64,000 bases of DNA from Candidatus Kryptoniota bacterium (GCA_024641705.1 JAHECO010000019.1:1-64000); one strand, 5' to 3'; positions 7,865 through 17,377 are shown, counted from the first letter of the stretch. Translations and numbers: made by a program. Notes: generated by a model not told the origin, from the sequence alone.

Positions 7865-8821
7865 CTATTCTTTGGTTAGTTCTTCCGCAAGCTGTATTGC
7901 AGAAAGTTTGTTCGTCAGTACAAGGTCCAGTCGTGTCTCGAGCTCCGATAATCGTCCCTGCGTCCAGAATTCCTTTTGCAGATTTTCTCCGACAATATCA
8001 AGGACGATTTTTCGCACTCTCTCTTTGCGCTTCGAAAACAGTTTTTCGGTTTCCATTAGATAGCGATGATGCCTCTTAATTCCCTTCACGACATCATCAA
8101 TCCCCCTGTTTTCGCTCGCTACAGTCTTAACAATGAATGGCGTCCATATGTTCTTCGCCGTTTCCGCTGTGGCGGGCCGCGTGGAGAGCTGAAGGACCGT
8201 CGAGATCGCGTTGTAAGACTGATCCACGCCGGGTCTATCCGCTTTATTCAACACAAAGAAGTCCGCAATTTCCATGAGACCCGCCTTCATTGCCTGGACG
8301 GAATCTCCCGATTCCGGGGTGAGCACCACTACCGTAGTATCGGCTGCCTCGACAATATCGAGCTCGGACTGGCCGACACCGACGGTTTCCATGAATACGT
8401 AATCGAATCCCGCGGCATCGAGCACATCGGCCGCGAGTTGCGTGGTCTTGCTAAGTCCTCCGAGACTTCCCCGCGTCGCCATACTCCTCACGAAAACGCC
8501 TTCACGTGAACTCAGGTCCATCATTCGGACCCTATCTCCGAGCAGCGCGCCTCCGGTAAAAGGGCTCGTCGGGTCGACCGCAATCACGGCCACTCTTGAG
8601 CCGGAATCGTTGAGGTGTTTGGCGAGCTTGCTGACTATCGTGCTTTTCCCCGCGCCCGGCGGCCCCGTGATCCCCACACGGTAAGCCCTGCCGAGATTCT
8701 TCTGAATAGCCTTGAGCAGTCCGAGATGCATGCTGTCCTGGTTCTCGACTGAAGTGATAGCCCTTGCTACGGCGAGCTTGTCCGCGACGAACAGTTTCTC
8801 AACGAGGTCGTGCTCTGTCAT
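7865..8821 (-). CDS. meaB: MeaB/ArgK-type G-protein chaperone of a B12-dependent acyl-CoA mutase
   Basis: A 318-residue SIMIBI-class GTPase. It has the P-loop GPPGAGKST (53-61), the conserved AVDPTSPFTGGALLGDR switch region, the EIAD-like FMETVGVGQSE strand and the base-specificity motif NKAD (about 206-209). MeaB loads and protects adenosylcobalamin in methylmalonyl-CoA mutase, the last step of propionate and odd-chain degradation. No mutase gene is in the window. Its place between acyl-CoA dehydrogenase and galE suggests an acyl-CoA degradation context. ArgK of E. coli was once described as a transport kinase, but the GTPase chaperone role is the accepted one for this family. Confidence 0.92.
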   Translation of the reverse strand: MTEHDLVEKLFVADKLAVARAITSVENQDSMHLGLLKAIQKNLGRAYRVGITGPPGAGKSTIVSKLAKHLNDSGSRVAVIAVDPTSPFTGGALLGDRVRMMDLSSREGVFVRSMATRGSLGGLSKTTQLAADVLDAAGFDYVFMETVGVGQSELDIVEAADTTVVVLTPESGDSVQAMKAGLMEIADFFVLNKADRPGVDQSYNAISTVLQLSTRPATAETAKNIWTPFIVKTVASENRGIDDVVKGIKRHHRYLMETEKLFSKRKERVRKIVLDIVGENLQKEFWTQGRLSELETRLDLVLTNKLSAIQLAEELTKE

Positions 8822-8938
8822 TTCCCGTTCATTCCTTACTAAACAGCCTTTCGATGCAGATGATTCGCGGCGACAAATTTCGGGACCGCCAGTCCGGGCC
8901 GCCGTTGTCGACTCTCCGGCTGGAAGCTCAGGCTGTTA

Positions 8939-8954
8939 CCGGACTTCAGTCCGG
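8939..8954 (-). other. Stem-loop over the galE stop codon
   Basis: CCGGACT (8939-8945) and AGTCCGG (8948-8954) form a perfect 7-base stem with a two-base gap that includes part of the galE TGA. No T-run follows on the minus strand. It may act at the mRNA 3' end. Confidence 0.3.
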
Positions 8955-9917
8955 GTAGCCATCCGGATATTTTCTGTGCCACGCCCAAGCCGTGGCGACA
9001 ATATCTTCCAACTTCGGATACTTCGGCTTCCATCCCAGCTCGCGGTTGGCCTTGTCGGCCTTAGCCACAAGCCGCGGGGGGTCACCCGGTCGCCGTGGTT
9101 TCTCGACCGAAGGAATTTTCTTGCCGGAAACCTTCACGCAGGCATCGATGACCTGTCGCACCGAATAGCCGTCGCCATTGCCAAGATTGTAGAAGCCCGA
9201 CTTGCCCGGCTGCAGCCCCAGGATGTGAGCCTGCGCGAGATCTTCAATGTGAATGTAGTCGCGGATGCAGGTACCGTCGGGAGTCGGATAATCAGTGCCG
9301 AAAATCTCGCAGTGATCCGTCCTGCCGAGCGCGACCTTGAGGACATTCGGTATCAGGTGCGTTTCGGTCCGGTGGTGTTCTCCATATTTCTCGCTCGCAC
9401 CTGCGGCGTTGAAGTACCGGAACGCTATGAAATCCAGTCCGTGTATGCTGCCGTACCACTGGAGAATTTTCTCGAACATGAGTTTCGACTCCCCGTATGG
9501 ATTTATCGGGCGCTGGGGAAGGTCTTCGGTCATCGGCTCACGCTCCGGCGGACCGTATGTAGCACAGGTCGAGCTGAAGACAAATTTTTTGACGTTACAC
9601 TGTACGGCCGCATCGAGGAGTTTCAGCCCGTTTGCGACGTTATTGTGGAAATATTTTCCCGGATTCGTCATCGACTCACCCACGAGCGCATTTGCCGCAA
9701 AGTGCATAATGGCATCGGGTGACGCCGATCTGACGGCATCCAGTATGTTTCCGTCCTCTTCAGGCTTTCCTAGAATGAATGTCGCACGCGGGTCGACCGC
9801 AGAGCGATGCCCCTCGCTGAGGTTGTCGTAAACCGTCACCTGATGGCCGGCGCTCAGAAGCTCCTCCGAACAAATCGAACCGATGTAACCCGCACCGCCC
9901 GTTACGAGAATTCTCAC
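8946..9917 (-). CDS. galE: UDP-glucose 4-epimerase GalE
   Basis: A 323-residue extended short-chain dehydrogenase. It has the NAD-binding motif TGGAGYIGS (6-14), the catalytic serine/threonine region SSTCATYG (115-122) and the active-site YGESK (Y141, K145). It interconverts UDP-glucose and UDP-galactose (or the N-acetyl forms) in the cytoplasm and would supply precursors for the polysaccharide locus. Its ATG overlaps the purD stop by four bases (ATGA), so it is expressed with purD and the upstream glycosyltransferase. Exact sugar specificity cannot be read from the sequence. Confidence 0.93.
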   Translation of the reverse strand: MRILVTGGAGYIGSICSEELLSAGHQVTVYDNLSEGHRSAVDPRATFILGKPEEDGNILDAVRSASPDAIMHFAANALVGESMTNPGKYFHNNVANGLKLLDAAVQCNVKKFVFSSTCATYGPPEREPMTEDLPQRPINPYGESKLMFEKILQWYGSIHGLDFIAFRYFNAAGASEKYGEHHRTETHLIPNVLKVALGRTDHCEIFGTDYPTPDGTCIRDYIHIEDLAQAHILGLQPGKSGFYNLGNGDGYSVRQVIDACVKVSGKKIPSVEKPRRPGDPPRLVAKADKANRELGWKPKYPKLEDIVATAWAWHRKYPDGYPD

Positions 9918-11212
9918 GCGGACTGCCCTTTCTTCTCTTCCAGGTCTATCGCAGTTTTGCCGATGTCATGCCTGAAGAACATCCCGTCGAATTGGATGCC
10001 CGCGAGCCGCCCATACGCGAGTTCCGCGGCTTTCTTGATCTTCCCTCCGGGATCGGTACCGGTGACGCCGAGAACTCTTCCCCCTGAGCTGACCACCTTC
10101 CCGTCCGCGAGCTTTGTTCCCGAATGGAGAACTTTGGTGGAGGCAGTTATCTCGTCAAGGCCGCGGATTTCTTTTCCCGTTTTGTGGTAATCCGGATACC
10201 CTTTCGATGCTGCGATAACACAGACTGAAGCTGCATTGTTCAGCTTCAGTCTGTAGGTGCTCATTTTCCTGATCGCTCCGGCTTCAAGCAGTCCGAGCAA
10301 TGAAGAGTCCAGAAGCTGAAGCACAGCCTGCGTTTCCGGATCACCGAACCTGACGTTGAATTCAACCACCTTCGGCCCTTCCTTTGTCAGCATCATACCG
10401 CAGTACAGGCACCCTTTGAAAGGAAATCCTTCTGCCGACGACCCTTCTATAACCTTTTCGATGACCGCCGATCTGATGGTCGCAAGCTCCGATTCACCGA
10501 CGAACGGAGTCGGCGCGAATGCTCCCATACCGCCCGTGTTCTTCCCGGTATCGTTGTCGCCTGCACGCTTGTGATCCTGTGCCGCCGGCAGGACAACGTA
10601 GTCCTTGCCGTCTGTGACGGCGAAAACTGAGGCTTCGGTCCCCTCCAGGAACTCTTCCACCACCACTCTCTCGCCAGCCCCGCCGAATATCTTCTGCACA
10701 AAGAGCCTATCCAGATCTCCCTCAGCCTCCCTTGCTGATTGTACAATCGAGACGCCCTTACCCGCAGCAAGGCCGTCCGCTTTCAGCACCAGCGGGTATC
10801 TTGCCGTCGCGAGATAGTCGAGCAATTCTCTTTGCTGTTGTATCGTGAAGGACTTGAAGCCGGCTGTGGGTATCCTCCACCGTTTCATGAACTCTTTCGC
10901 AAACACTTTGCTGGTCTCGAGCCGGGCTGCGAGCTTCCTTGGCCCGAATATCTTCTTCCCCCTGCTTTCGAACGCGTCCACAATCCCCGCGGCGAGCGGT
11001 TGTTCCGGACCAACGACAGTCAGGTCGATCTTGTTGTCGTCCACGAACCTCAAAAGCGGGAATACGTCGTCGGCTTTCAGATTCACAATTTCGGCCTGCC
11101 GGGCTATTCCCGCGTTGCCGGGCGCGCAGTAGACTTTTGCGTCCACCTCTCGCGATATGGCGTCCACGAGTGCGTGTTCGCGTCCCCCACCTCCGATCAC
11201 GAGGACTCTCAT
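9914..11212 (-). CDS. purD: Phosphoribosylamine--glycine ligase (GARS)
   Basis: A 432-residue ATP-grasp enzyme of normal length. It begins with MRVLVIGGGGREHAL, has the phosphate-binding and central text KADGLAAGKGV and VVEEFLEGTEASVF, the PAAQDHKR loop and a C-terminal metal-site region VVEFNVRFGDPETQ. It joins glycine to phosphoribosylamine in step two of purine synthesis. It overlaps galE downstream and the glycosyltransferase upstream by four bases each. guaB, another purine gene, lies two genes upstream on the same strand. Confidence 0.96.
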   Translation of the reverse strand: MRVLVIGGGGREHALVDAISREVDAKVYCAPGNAGIARQAEIVNLKADDVFPLLRFVDDNKIDLTVVGPEQPLAAGIVDAFESRGKKIFGPRKLAARLETSKVFAKEFMKRWRIPTAGFKSFTIQQQRELLDYLATARYPLVLKADGLAAGKGVSIVQSAREAEGDLDRLFVQKIFGGAGERVVVEEFLEGTEASVFAVTDGKDYVVLPAAQDHKRAGDNDTGKNTGGMGAFAPTPFVGESELATIRSAVIEKVIEGSSAEGFPFKGCLYCGMMLTKEGPKVVEFNVRFGDPETQAVLQLLDSSLLGLLEAGAIRKMSTYRLKLNNAASVCVIAASKGYPDYHKTGKEIRGLDEITASTKVLHSGTKLADGKVVSSGGRVLGVTGTDPGGKIKKAAELAYGRLAGIQFDGMFFRHDIGKTAIDLEEKKGQSA

Positions 11213-12525
11213 CTCACTACTCCCACTTTAGCATACGAGCCCCTGTAGTCCAGTTGGCTCGACAGTTCTCTGGCCATGTCGCCGGCGAGTTTAGCCCGGT
11301 CGAAGTTCCCGGCATATTCCGGGTCGATCTCAGGAAGCTGATCGCTTTCCCACAACCTGAAGTACTCCGCGATCGCGCGTTTGATCCCGTGGACGTCATC
11401 CGGCGCGACAACCTTGCCCGCGCCGGTCTCGAGTACTGCGCTTTTTGCGACGCCGTCAGGAACCAGGCCCAGGATGGGCTTCATGGCGCCGATGTATTCG
11501 TAAAGCTTACCGGTGGAAATCATGTCCTCCCCCTTCCCGTTGCCGACAGTCAGCCAAAGTACATCGCTTGCGATCAGGTACCTCACAGTCGACTTATGAT
11601 CCAGGTACCCGAAGACCTTGACCACGTCCTGCAACCCGAGAGATTCTATCATGGTCAGAGTCTCTTTGCGAACGACGCCGATAAAGACGGCCTCTACCTT
11701 GCTCCTGTACTTCGGCTGCTCTTTCAAGAACTCGGAAAGTGCACGGAGGAAATACTTCGGTGTAATGTTGCGGTAGAATGTGCCCGCGTAGGTAAGGCGC
11801 ATCTTGTCGGAGTAAGGGAGTTTCAGCGAATCTTCCACCCGAAAGTCCTCGGGGTCGAACCCCTGCGGGATTATGGCAATATCGTTATAGCCCAGGAAAC
11901 GATAACGCCGGATCATCAGCTCTTTTATCCTACGGTTAATCGTTATCACGCGTCCCGATGCGCGGAGGACTCTTTTCTCCATAAACCGATGTGCCGCCTT
12001 ATGTAACGGAGTCAGATAAAAGTGCTTCGGATTGTCTATCCACGCATCTCGATAATCGACTACCAGAGGGACACCGAATTCCCGCGACAATGCCGCACCG
12101 ATAAGGTGACAGGTATACGGAGGGGCAGTCGAAAGTATGACGTCAAAATTCTCCTGCCGCATCAACTTCTTCGCCGCCTTCAGCGCTTCATGTTTCCAGC
12201 CAATTTTGTTGTCCGGTATGAATATGGTCTGGCTAATGGCACTGAGGAAGGCCCGTAGTTTCTCGTGAGGCATCTTGACGGGCTTCCCGGCCTCGAAGAG
12301 ACGCGTGGGGTCAAGTGAGTTTGTTCTGACGGTCTTTATGTTGTTGTCGTTAAGCTCTCTAAGCATGCTGTAGTCAAGAGCATAGTATGCCGTCGGAGTT
12401 ACAGTCAGGACCGTCGGTTCCCAGTTATACTTTGAGAGATACTTCACGAATTTCAATGTTCTCTGGACGCCGCTGAGTCCCATAGGCGGGAAATAGTACG
12501 CGATAACAAGTACCTTGTTCACCAT
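11209..12525 (-). CDS. Glycosyltransferase family 4 protein
   Basis: A 438-residue GT-B fold transferase. The N-terminal half starts with a typical acceptor-domain text (KVLVIAYYFPPMGLSGVQR, residues 4-22), and the C-terminal half has the donor-domain motifs RLTYAGTFYRNI, KVFGYLDH and GKLYEYIGAMKPILG, where the glutamate of the EX7E-like segment binds the nucleotide sugar. It is predicted to work in the cytoplasm on lipid-linked or surface glycans, with unknown sugar. The ATG has GGAGG about 10 bases upstream. It sits between the prolidase gene and purD in a tight minus-strand unit, away from the main polysaccharide cluster. Confidence 0.85.
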   Translation of the reverse strand: MVNKVLVIAYYFPPMGLSGVQRTLKFVKYLSKYNWEPTVLTVTPTAYYALDYSMLRELNDNNIKTVRTNSLDPTRLFEAGKPVKMPHEKLRAFLSAISQTIFIPDNKIGWKHEALKAAKKLMRQENFDVILSTAPPYTCHLIGAALSREFGVPLVVDYRDAWIDNPKHFYLTPLHKAAHRFMEKRVLRASGRVITINRRIKELMIRRYRFLGYNDIAIIPQGFDPEDFRVEDSLKLPYSDKMRLTYAGTFYRNITPKYFLRALSEFLKEQPKYRSKVEAVFIGVVRKETLTMIESLGLQDVVKVFGYLDHKSTVRYLIASDVLWLTVGNGKGEDMISTGKLYEYIGAMKPILGLVPDGVAKSAVLETGAGKVVAPDDVHGIKRAIAEYFRLWESDQLPEIDPEYAGNFDRAKLAGDMARELSSQLDYRGSYAKVGVVR

Positions 12526-12572
12526 TCGTCTAAAGACCTCCGTTCAGAAGAACGGCGAGCGATGCATTTGGG

Positions 12573-13697
12573 TTAATGAGTGCCATGGGTTGAAATATAG
12601 TAATCTGCATCCTTGGAAAAATGTGAAAGTTGAACGACACCGTCCTTCGTCACGAGGAAATCATCCTCCAGCCGAACGCCCCCGAGGCGCGGTATATATA
12701 TTCCCGGCTCGATAGTTATCACGTTTCCTTCTTCGAGCACATCTTCACTAATTCTCGAAACTCGAGGAAGCTCGTGGATGCGGAGTCCCACGCCGTGACC
12801 CGTACCATGGCCGAAGAACTTTCCATACCCATGTTTTTCGATATGCTTCCTCGCCGCTCTGTCGACGTTCCTCGCTTTGACTCCGGCGCGGGCGGCGTCG
12901 ATGGCCTTACGCTGAGCGTCCCGGACGACCTGGTAAATCTTCATAAGCGCGGGTTTGACTCCGGGTCCGGTTTGAAAGGTACGAGTGATGTCCGAAGCAT
13001 AGCCGTCGAAGAAACAGCCGAAGTCGATCGTGACGAATTCGTCGTCCTCTATGTCTTTGGCGGAAGCGACTCCGTGAGGCATCGCCCCACGCGGCCCGCT
13101 CGCCACTATCGTGTCGAACGATTCTTTCGAAGCACCGAGGATCTTCTGGTTGAATTCCAGCATCGCCGATAATTCGGCCTCGGTCTTACCGACCCAGTCT
13201 TCCTGGGTCAGCACGTCAAACGCGCTCCCGCTAATGGAACATGCTCTCCTTATTCTCTTGACCTCAGACTTGTATTTGACCGAGGAAAGCTTCTCGATCA
13301 CTAACGAGGTTCTGACGAACTTGCAGCCGGTCAGCTTGCTCTCGGCTTCTCCGAAAGTCCCCACGGGTAAGCTGTCTTCTATTCCGATGGAAGGTTGCTT
13401 TCCGGCTGTTCTCCTGAAAAACTTCTTCCTGATGAAATCAAAAAGGTTGCCCGTGTATATGACTGTCTCGCAACTGGCCACATGGCTGTCTGCCTGTGTC
13501 CTGTAACGAAAGTCGGTTATAAAATATGCGCTGTCTCGGAAGACCAGGCAGAAACCGGAGGTACCGCTGAAAGTCGTGAGGTAGCGGACGTTCGGTATAT
13601 CGGCGCAGAAGAAAGCATCCAGCGAATTCTTCCGCATGTAGGCCTGCAATTTCTTGATGGACCTAATCGAGTCCGTCTGTAGATCAGTCAGCTTCAT
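12573..13697 (-). CDS. Xaa-Pro peptidase (M24B, PepP/PepQ type)
   Basis: A 374-residue protein with an N-terminal creatinase-like domain (residues 1-130) and a C-terminal pita-bread metallopeptidase domain. The five metal ligands are visible in [19 protein letters not shown] (two aspartates), [10 protein letters not shown] (histidine), TIEPGIY (glutamate) and [10 protein letters not shown] (glutamate). It should remove N-terminal residues next to proline or split X-Pro dipeptides in the cytoplasm. Its start overlaps the guaB stop by four bases, indicating cotranscription. Confidence 0.9.
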   Translation of the reverse strand: MKLTDLQTDSIRSIKKLQAYMRKNSLDAFFCADIPNVRYLTTFSGTSGFCLVFRDSAYFITDFRYRTQADSHVASCETVIYTGNLFDFIRKKFFRRTAGKQPSIGIEDSLPVGTFGEAESKLTGCKFVRTSLVIEKLSSVKYKSEVKRIRRACSISGSAFDVLTQEDWVGKTEAELSAMLEFNQKILGASKESFDTIVASGPRGAMPHGVASAKDIEDDEFVTIDFGCFFDGYASDITRTFQTGPGVKPALMKIYQVVRDAQRKAIDAARAGVKARNVDRAARKHIEKHGYGKFFGHGTGHGVGLRIHELPRVSRISEDVLEEGNVITIEPGIYIPRLGGVRLEDDFLVTKDGVVQLSHFSKDADYYISTHGTH

Positions 13698-15160
13698 AAG
13701 TGGTAGTTCGGTGCCTCTTTTACGATATCGACGTCGTGCGGGTGGCTCTCGTTCAGTCCGGCAGCGGTAATTCTTATGAACTTGCCCTTCTTCTTCAGCT
13801 CGGGAATTGTCTTGCAGCCCTGGTAGCCCATCGCCGACCTCAGCCCGCCGACCATTTGATAGACCGTATCGCTCAGCGGTCCGCGGTACGGGACGCGACC
13901 CTCTATACCTTCGGGGACGAGCTTCTTGATATCGTCCTCCACGTCCTGGAAGTACCGGTCACTGCTCCCAGCCTTCATCGCCTCAAGGGATCCCATCCCG
14001 CGATAGGTTTTGTAAGCTCTCCCCTCGTAAAGCACCTTCTCGCCGGGACTTTCCTCGACTCCCGCGAATAGATTTCCAATCATGACGCTGTCCGCTCCGG
14101 CGGCAATTGCTTTGGCGATATCGCCTGTCTGTTTTATACCGCCGTCAGCGATCACGGGCACCCTGTTTCGGCCTGCGACCGAGGCGCACTCCATCACTGC
14201 CGTGATTTGTGGGATCCCTATCCCGGCGACCACGCGGGTCGTGCAAATGCTTCCGGGTCCGATACCCACCTTAACGGCGTCCACGCCTGCTTTGATCAGT
14301 GCGGCCGTCCCTTCCTTCGTACCGACGTTGCCAGCAACAAGCTGCAGACCGGGAAATTTCTTTCTCAACGTTTTGACCATCTCTATCACGCCGTGCGAAT
14401 GCCCGTGAGCCGTATCAACGACGACTACATCGACACCGGCTTTCACCAAGGCACCGACCCGATCGAGGGTCTCTGCCTTCACGCCGACTGCGGCCCCGAC
14501 ACGCAGCCTTCCACGTTCGTCCTTGCACGCGTAGGGGTAGCGCTTCTTCTTCTGGATATCTTTGAAAGTGATCAAGCCGCGGAGCTTACCTGAATTATCG
14601 ACTACAGGCAGTTTCTCGACTTTGTACTTCTGCAACGTCTTCTCGGCAGCCTCAAGCGTTGTACCGACTTTCGCAGTCACCAGATGTTCGGTGGTCATGA
14701 ACTCCGAGACTTTTCTATCGTGATCATCGACAAACCTCAGGTCCCTGTTCGTCAATATTCCGACCAGGAGTTCTCCGTTTACGATTGGAATTCCTGAGAT
14801 GTGATACTTATTCATCAGCGCAATCGCCTCGCGGACGGTGTGGTCGGGACCCAGGGTCACCGGGTCCGTAATCATGCCGCTCTCGGACCGCTTGACGTGG
14901 TCGACCTGCTCGGCCTGCTGGGCAATCGAGAAATTCTTGTGGATGACCCCGATTCCACCTTCGCGTGCCAGCGATATTGCAAGTTCGCTCTCGGTGACGG
15001 TATCCATCGCGGCGCTGACGAGAGGGATGTTGAGCTCTATGCCTCTCGTGAACCTCGTCCGCACGTCTGTGTCGCGCGGCAGGACCGCGGAATAATGCGG
15101 GACAAGCAGCACATCATCAAACGTCAAAGCATCGCCGGTTATCTTGTCACTAATCTTCAT
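13694..15160 (-). CDS. guaB: IMP dehydrogenase GuaB
   Basis: A 488-residue enzyme with a TIM barrel interrupted by two CBS domains (about residues 93-205, the regulatory Bateman module). The active-site loop [11 protein letters not shown] (about 298-308) carries the catalytic cysteine, and the flap region with RYFQ follows later. It oxidises IMP to XMP, the committed step to guanine nucleotides. The ATG has AAGGGAGAAG at a good distance. Downstream genes for a peptidase, glycosyltransferase, purD and galE follow with overlaps or short gaps. I could not find the common promoter pattern of this window upstream of it. Confidence 0.97.
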   Translation of the reverse strand: MKISDKITGDALTFDDVLLVPHYSAVLPRDTDVRTRFTRGIELNIPLVSAAMDTVTESELAISLAREGGIGVIHKNFSIAQQAEQVDHVKRSESGMITDPVTLGPDHTVREAIALMNKYHISGIPIVNGELLVGILTNRDLRFVDDHDRKVSEFMTTEHLVTAKVGTTLEAAEKTLQKYKVEKLPVVDNSGKLRGLITFKDIQKKKRYPYACKDERGRLRVGAAVGVKAETLDRVGALVKAGVDVVVVDTAHGHSHGVIEMVKTLRKKFPGLQLVAGNVGTKEGTAALIKAGVDAVKVGIGPGSICTTRVVAGIGIPQITAVMECASVAGRNRVPVIADGGIKQTGDIAKAIAAGADSVMIGNLFAGVEESPGEKVLYEGRAYKTYRGMGSLEAMKAGSSDRYFQDVEDDIKKLVPEGIEGRVPYRGPLSDTVYQMVGGLRSAMGYQGCKTIPELKKKGKFIRITAAGLNESHPHDVDIVKEAPNYHL

Positions 15161-15235
15161 CTATTTCTTCTCCCTTGCTGTCAAAATAATACGAATCGAA
15201 TCTAAGCCTTTGGCTTCTTCAACGCTGTTCTAGTT

Positions 15236-15252
15236 CTGCCGGCGCACGGCAG
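15236..15252 (-). other. Stem-loop between the glutaryl-CoA dehydrogenase gene and guaB
   Basis: CTGCCG (15236-15241) and CGGCAG (15247-15252) form a perfect 6-base stem 14 bases after the stop of the upstream gene. No T-run follows on the minus strand. A second small AAGCC/GGCTT hairpin lies at 15205-15217. Confidence 0.3.
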
Positions 15253-15265
15253 GCAATGCCCGCGA

Positions 15266-16435
15266 TCAGGAGAACGCCTGGAGCCCGGTAATGTCGGCAC
15301 CTATGATGAGCGTATGAATATCATGCGTCCCCTCATATGTGTAAACGCTCTCCAGGTTCGCCATGTGTCTCATTACCGGATACTCATCCAGGATGCCGTT
15401 CGCACCGAGGATCGTGCGCGCGACACGCGCAATCTCGAGCGCATAGTGGACGTTGTTGCGCTTTGCCATCGAGACTTGTACCGGCTTGTGTTTTTCCTGA
15501 TCCTTCAATCTGCCGAGCTGGAGATCAAGCAGCTGCCCTTTCGTTATTTCGCTCAGCATAAAGACAAGCTTCTCCTGTGTAATCTGGAAAGCGGCGATAG
15601 GTTTGTCGAACTGGATGCGGGACTTCGCGTAGCTTAAAGCGGCATCGTAACAAGCCATGGCGGAGCCGATCGCTCCCCATGCAATACCGTAGCGCGCCTG
15701 GTCGAGACACATGAGAGGGGACCTCAACCCGGTCGAACCCGGCAGTAGATTCTCATCCGGTATCTCGCAGTCCTGGAAGACAAGCTCGCTCGTAACCGAA
15801 GCGCGAAGGGAGTGTTTCCCCTTCATCTCCGGCGCGCTGAATCCCTTCATCCCCTTCTCGACAAGAAACCCTCTGACCTTGCCGTCCAACTTCGCCCAGA
15901 CCACGGCGACATCAGCAATCGTACCGTTCGTGATCCACATCTTCGCGCCGTTGAGGACATACTTGTTTCCCTTCTTCTCGGCATGCGTCTTCATCCCTCC
16001 GGGATTGGAGCCGAAGTCCGGCTCCGTCAATCCAAAGCATCCTATTGACTCGCCCCTGGCGAGCCGCGGCAGCCATTTCTCTTTCTGCTCGTCGGTTCCG
16101 AAGGTGAAGATAGGATACATGACTAATCCGCTCTGCACGGACGCAAAACTTCTGATGCTCGAATCGCCGCGTTCCAACTCCTGCATGATCAGCCCGTACG
16201 ACACGTTGTTCATTTCCGCGCAACCGTACTTCGCCGGAAATGTCGGTCCAAGCAGCCCCAACTCACCCATTTTCTTTACGAGATGAATCGGGAAAGTACC
16301 CTCGCGAAAATGTTTCTCTATGACCGGGATAACTTCTTTGGAAACGAAGTCGCGCACGGTATCCCTGACAAGTTTCTCTTCCGCGGATAAAAGACTCTCG
16401 ATATTGAAGTAGTCAACGCCGCCAAACTGTACCAT
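15266..16435 (-). CDS. gcdH: Glutaryl-CoA dehydrogenase-type acyl-CoA dehydrogenase
   Basis: A 389-residue acyl-CoA dehydrogenase. The C-terminal block ESVYTYEGTHDIHTLIIGADITG is the glutaryl-CoA dehydrogenase form, with the catalytic glutamate in YEGT (about residue 371) and H-D-I-H after it. The central text CFGLTEPDFGSNPGGM and the arginine-containing SLRASVTSELVF region also follow that subfamily. GCDH oxidises and decarboxylates glutaryl-CoA to crotonyl-CoA in lysine and aromatic degradation; non-decarboxylating relatives exist and I cannot exclude one. The ATG has GAGG 5 to 6 bases upstream. A promoter and an inverted repeat lie about 110-145 bases upstream. Confidence 0.88.
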   Translation of the reverse strand: MVQFGGVDYFNIESLLSAEEKLVRDTVRDFVSKEVIPVIEKHFREGTFPIHLVKKMGELGLLGPTFPAKYGCAEMNNVSYGLIMQELERGDSSIRSFASVQSGLVMYPIFTFGTDEQKEKWLPRLARGESIGCFGLTEPDFGSNPGGMKTHAEKKGNKYVLNGAKMWITNGTIADVAVVWAKLDGKVRGFLVEKGMKGFSAPEMKGKHSLRASVTSELVFQDCEIPDENLLPGSTGLRSPLMCLDQARYGIAWGAIGSAMACYDAALSYAKSRIQFDKPIAAFQITQEKLVFMLSEITKGQLLDLQLGRLKDQEKHKPVQVSMAKRNNVHYALEIARVARTILGANGILDEYPVMRHMANLESVYTYEGTHDIHTLIIGADITGLQAFS

Positions 16436-16542
16436 CGCAACCTCAGGATTTTGGTGGGTTCTCTCCTACAGCACCCGGATAGAAATGGATGCGGTTGGAA
16501 CAAATGTTTAGCTTAACACGCGTCCGCCACAGGCGAACCAGG

Positions 16543-16562
16543 TTGGCTGAAAAATTAGCCAA
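16543..16562. promoter_or_regulatory. Inverted repeat over the gcdH promoter, candidate operator
   Basis: TTGGCT (16543-16548) and AGCCAA (16557-16562) form a perfect 6-8-6 palindrome. It overlaps the predicted -10 box (16552-16557) and start point of the leftward gcdH promoter. The position is that of a repressor site; no regulator gene is next to it. It could equally act as an RNA hairpin at the 5' end. Confidence 0.35.
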
Positions 16563-16580
16563 GAAGGGGCTTAGAATCAA
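16552..16580 (-). promoter_or_regulatory. Promoter of gcdH
   Basis: On the minus strand TTGATT (16580-16575), 17 bases, TAATTT (16557-16552). The predicted start is near 16545, leaving a leader of about 110 bases before the gcdH ATG. Confidence 0.5.
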
Positions 16581-16626
16581 GGTTGGAAGGTATTGGTTGT
16601 ACCCCCTCCAAGGTGCGTATTGCGCG

Positions 16627-16655
16627 TTGACGCTTCGGTTCCCTGTGTCTATATT
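16627..16655 (+). promoter_or_regulatory. Promoter of the HEPN-type gene
   Basis: TTGACG (16627-16632), 17 bases, TATATT (16650-16655). The predicted start is near 16662, about 39 bases before the ATG at 16701. It is arranged back to back with the gcdH promoter. Confidence 0.55.
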
Positions 16656-16700
16656 CGGACAAGTTGAAGCGACGGCAATTAAGCCGGACTCCTATCATAG

Positions 16701-17324
16701 ATGAACGAAAGAGCTGGAACCGAGTTAACACAAATGTCAACCAAACGTCGCAACGCAAAGAAATCAAGCCTGAGGGAAAGACGGCTTACAAAGGAAACGA
16801 CAGATCTAGTCAACTATCTGTACAACACCGGCGAGAAGGACCCAGAACTGAGGTACCACAATCTTAAAGAGTATCGCAACGAAGTTCTTAGAGGATTTGT
16901 GATCTATCTTCACCTTGCCTTGGAGGACTTGCTCAAACAGCTTCTTGTCGAGTTTCTGAAGCAAACGACTCGATCTCCCAAAGTGAGAAACCTAAGAAGG
17001 TTCGTGACAGGCTTGCGTTCTACCGACATACTTGAATGGTGTTTGCGTCTCGAGCTCGTGAGCAAAACACAATATGTTGATTTAAAGACACTCAATTCGA
17101 TAAGGAACTCCTGTGCTCACAACTGGTCGATTGCCATACCAAAATACAAGAAAATCGCAGTCAGAAGGCCGGCGCTCAGCAAATGGAAAAGGACACCTAC
17201 TGTCCTATTCCGCGGCAAGGATTTACTTAACCGCAGAGTATTTGTAGATGAGTTTTTGCCCGTATATGGGCCTATGCACGGCAAGCTTCCAGGAATATTA
17301 TGGCGGGCTCAAGGGCTGATTTGA
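16701..17324 (+). CDS. HEPN-type all-helical protein of unknown function
   Basis: A 207-residue, lysine- and arginine-rich, mostly helical protein. Near the end of its helical core is RNSCAH (R135 to H140), the R-x4-H motif that in HEPN proteins forms a metal-independent RNase active site, followed by NW as in several HEPN subfamilies. The basic first 35 residues and the C-terminal 50 residues match nothing I recognise. Its base and codon use is visibly more A/T-rich than that of its neighbours, which suggests acquisition. It is a single-gene island between two conserved metabolic genes with its own promoter, and no antitoxin, nuclease or other defence gene is adjacent. The start could also be the in-frame ATG at 16734; neither ATG has a clear ribosome-binding site. 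A role in RNA cleavage, stress or phage defence is inference. Confidence 0.55.
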   Translation: MNERAGTELTQMSTKRRNAKKSSLRERRLTKETTDLVNYLYNTGEKDPELRYHNLKEYRNEVLRGFVIYLHLALEDLLKQLLVEFLKQTTRSPKVRNLRRFVTGLRSTDILEWCLRLELVSKTQYVDLKTLNSIRNSCAHNWSIAIPKYKKIAVRRPALSKWKRTPTVLFRGKDLLNRRVFVDEFLPVYGPMHGKLPGILWRAQGLI

Positions 17325-17348
17325 GATTAACCCTTTGGGCAGTCAAAC

Positions 17349-17377
17349 TTGAAAGTCACCATTTCTTTCTTTAGTTT
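17349..17377 (+). promoter_or_regulatory. Promoter of the short-chain dehydrogenase gene
   Basis: TTGAAA (17349-17354), 17 bases, TAGTTT (17372-17377). The predicted start is near 17384, giving a leader of about 72 bases. A TTGACA at 17399-17404 has no matching -10 box and was not chosen. Confidence 0.5.

Noticed and set aside
7198-8079. A 293-codon plus-strand frame opposite the acyl-CoA dehydrogenase and meaB genes
   Set aside because: It spans two well-supported genes on the other strand, has no recognisable domain and is a shadow of their G/C-rich third positions.
8712-9722. A 336-codon plus-strand frame opposite galE and the meaB start
   Set aside because: galE and meaB are certain; the antisense product is arginine-rich and has no family features.
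10939-12006. A 355-codon plus-strand frame opposite purD and the GT4 gene
   Set aside because: Antisense shadow across two confident genes; no start signal or motif.
16513-16562. Integron attC-like site (GCTTAAC followed by GTTGGCT)
   Set aside because: The first core fits RYYYAAC, but the second does not fit GTTRRRY, the arms do not pair and no integrase or cassette array is present.
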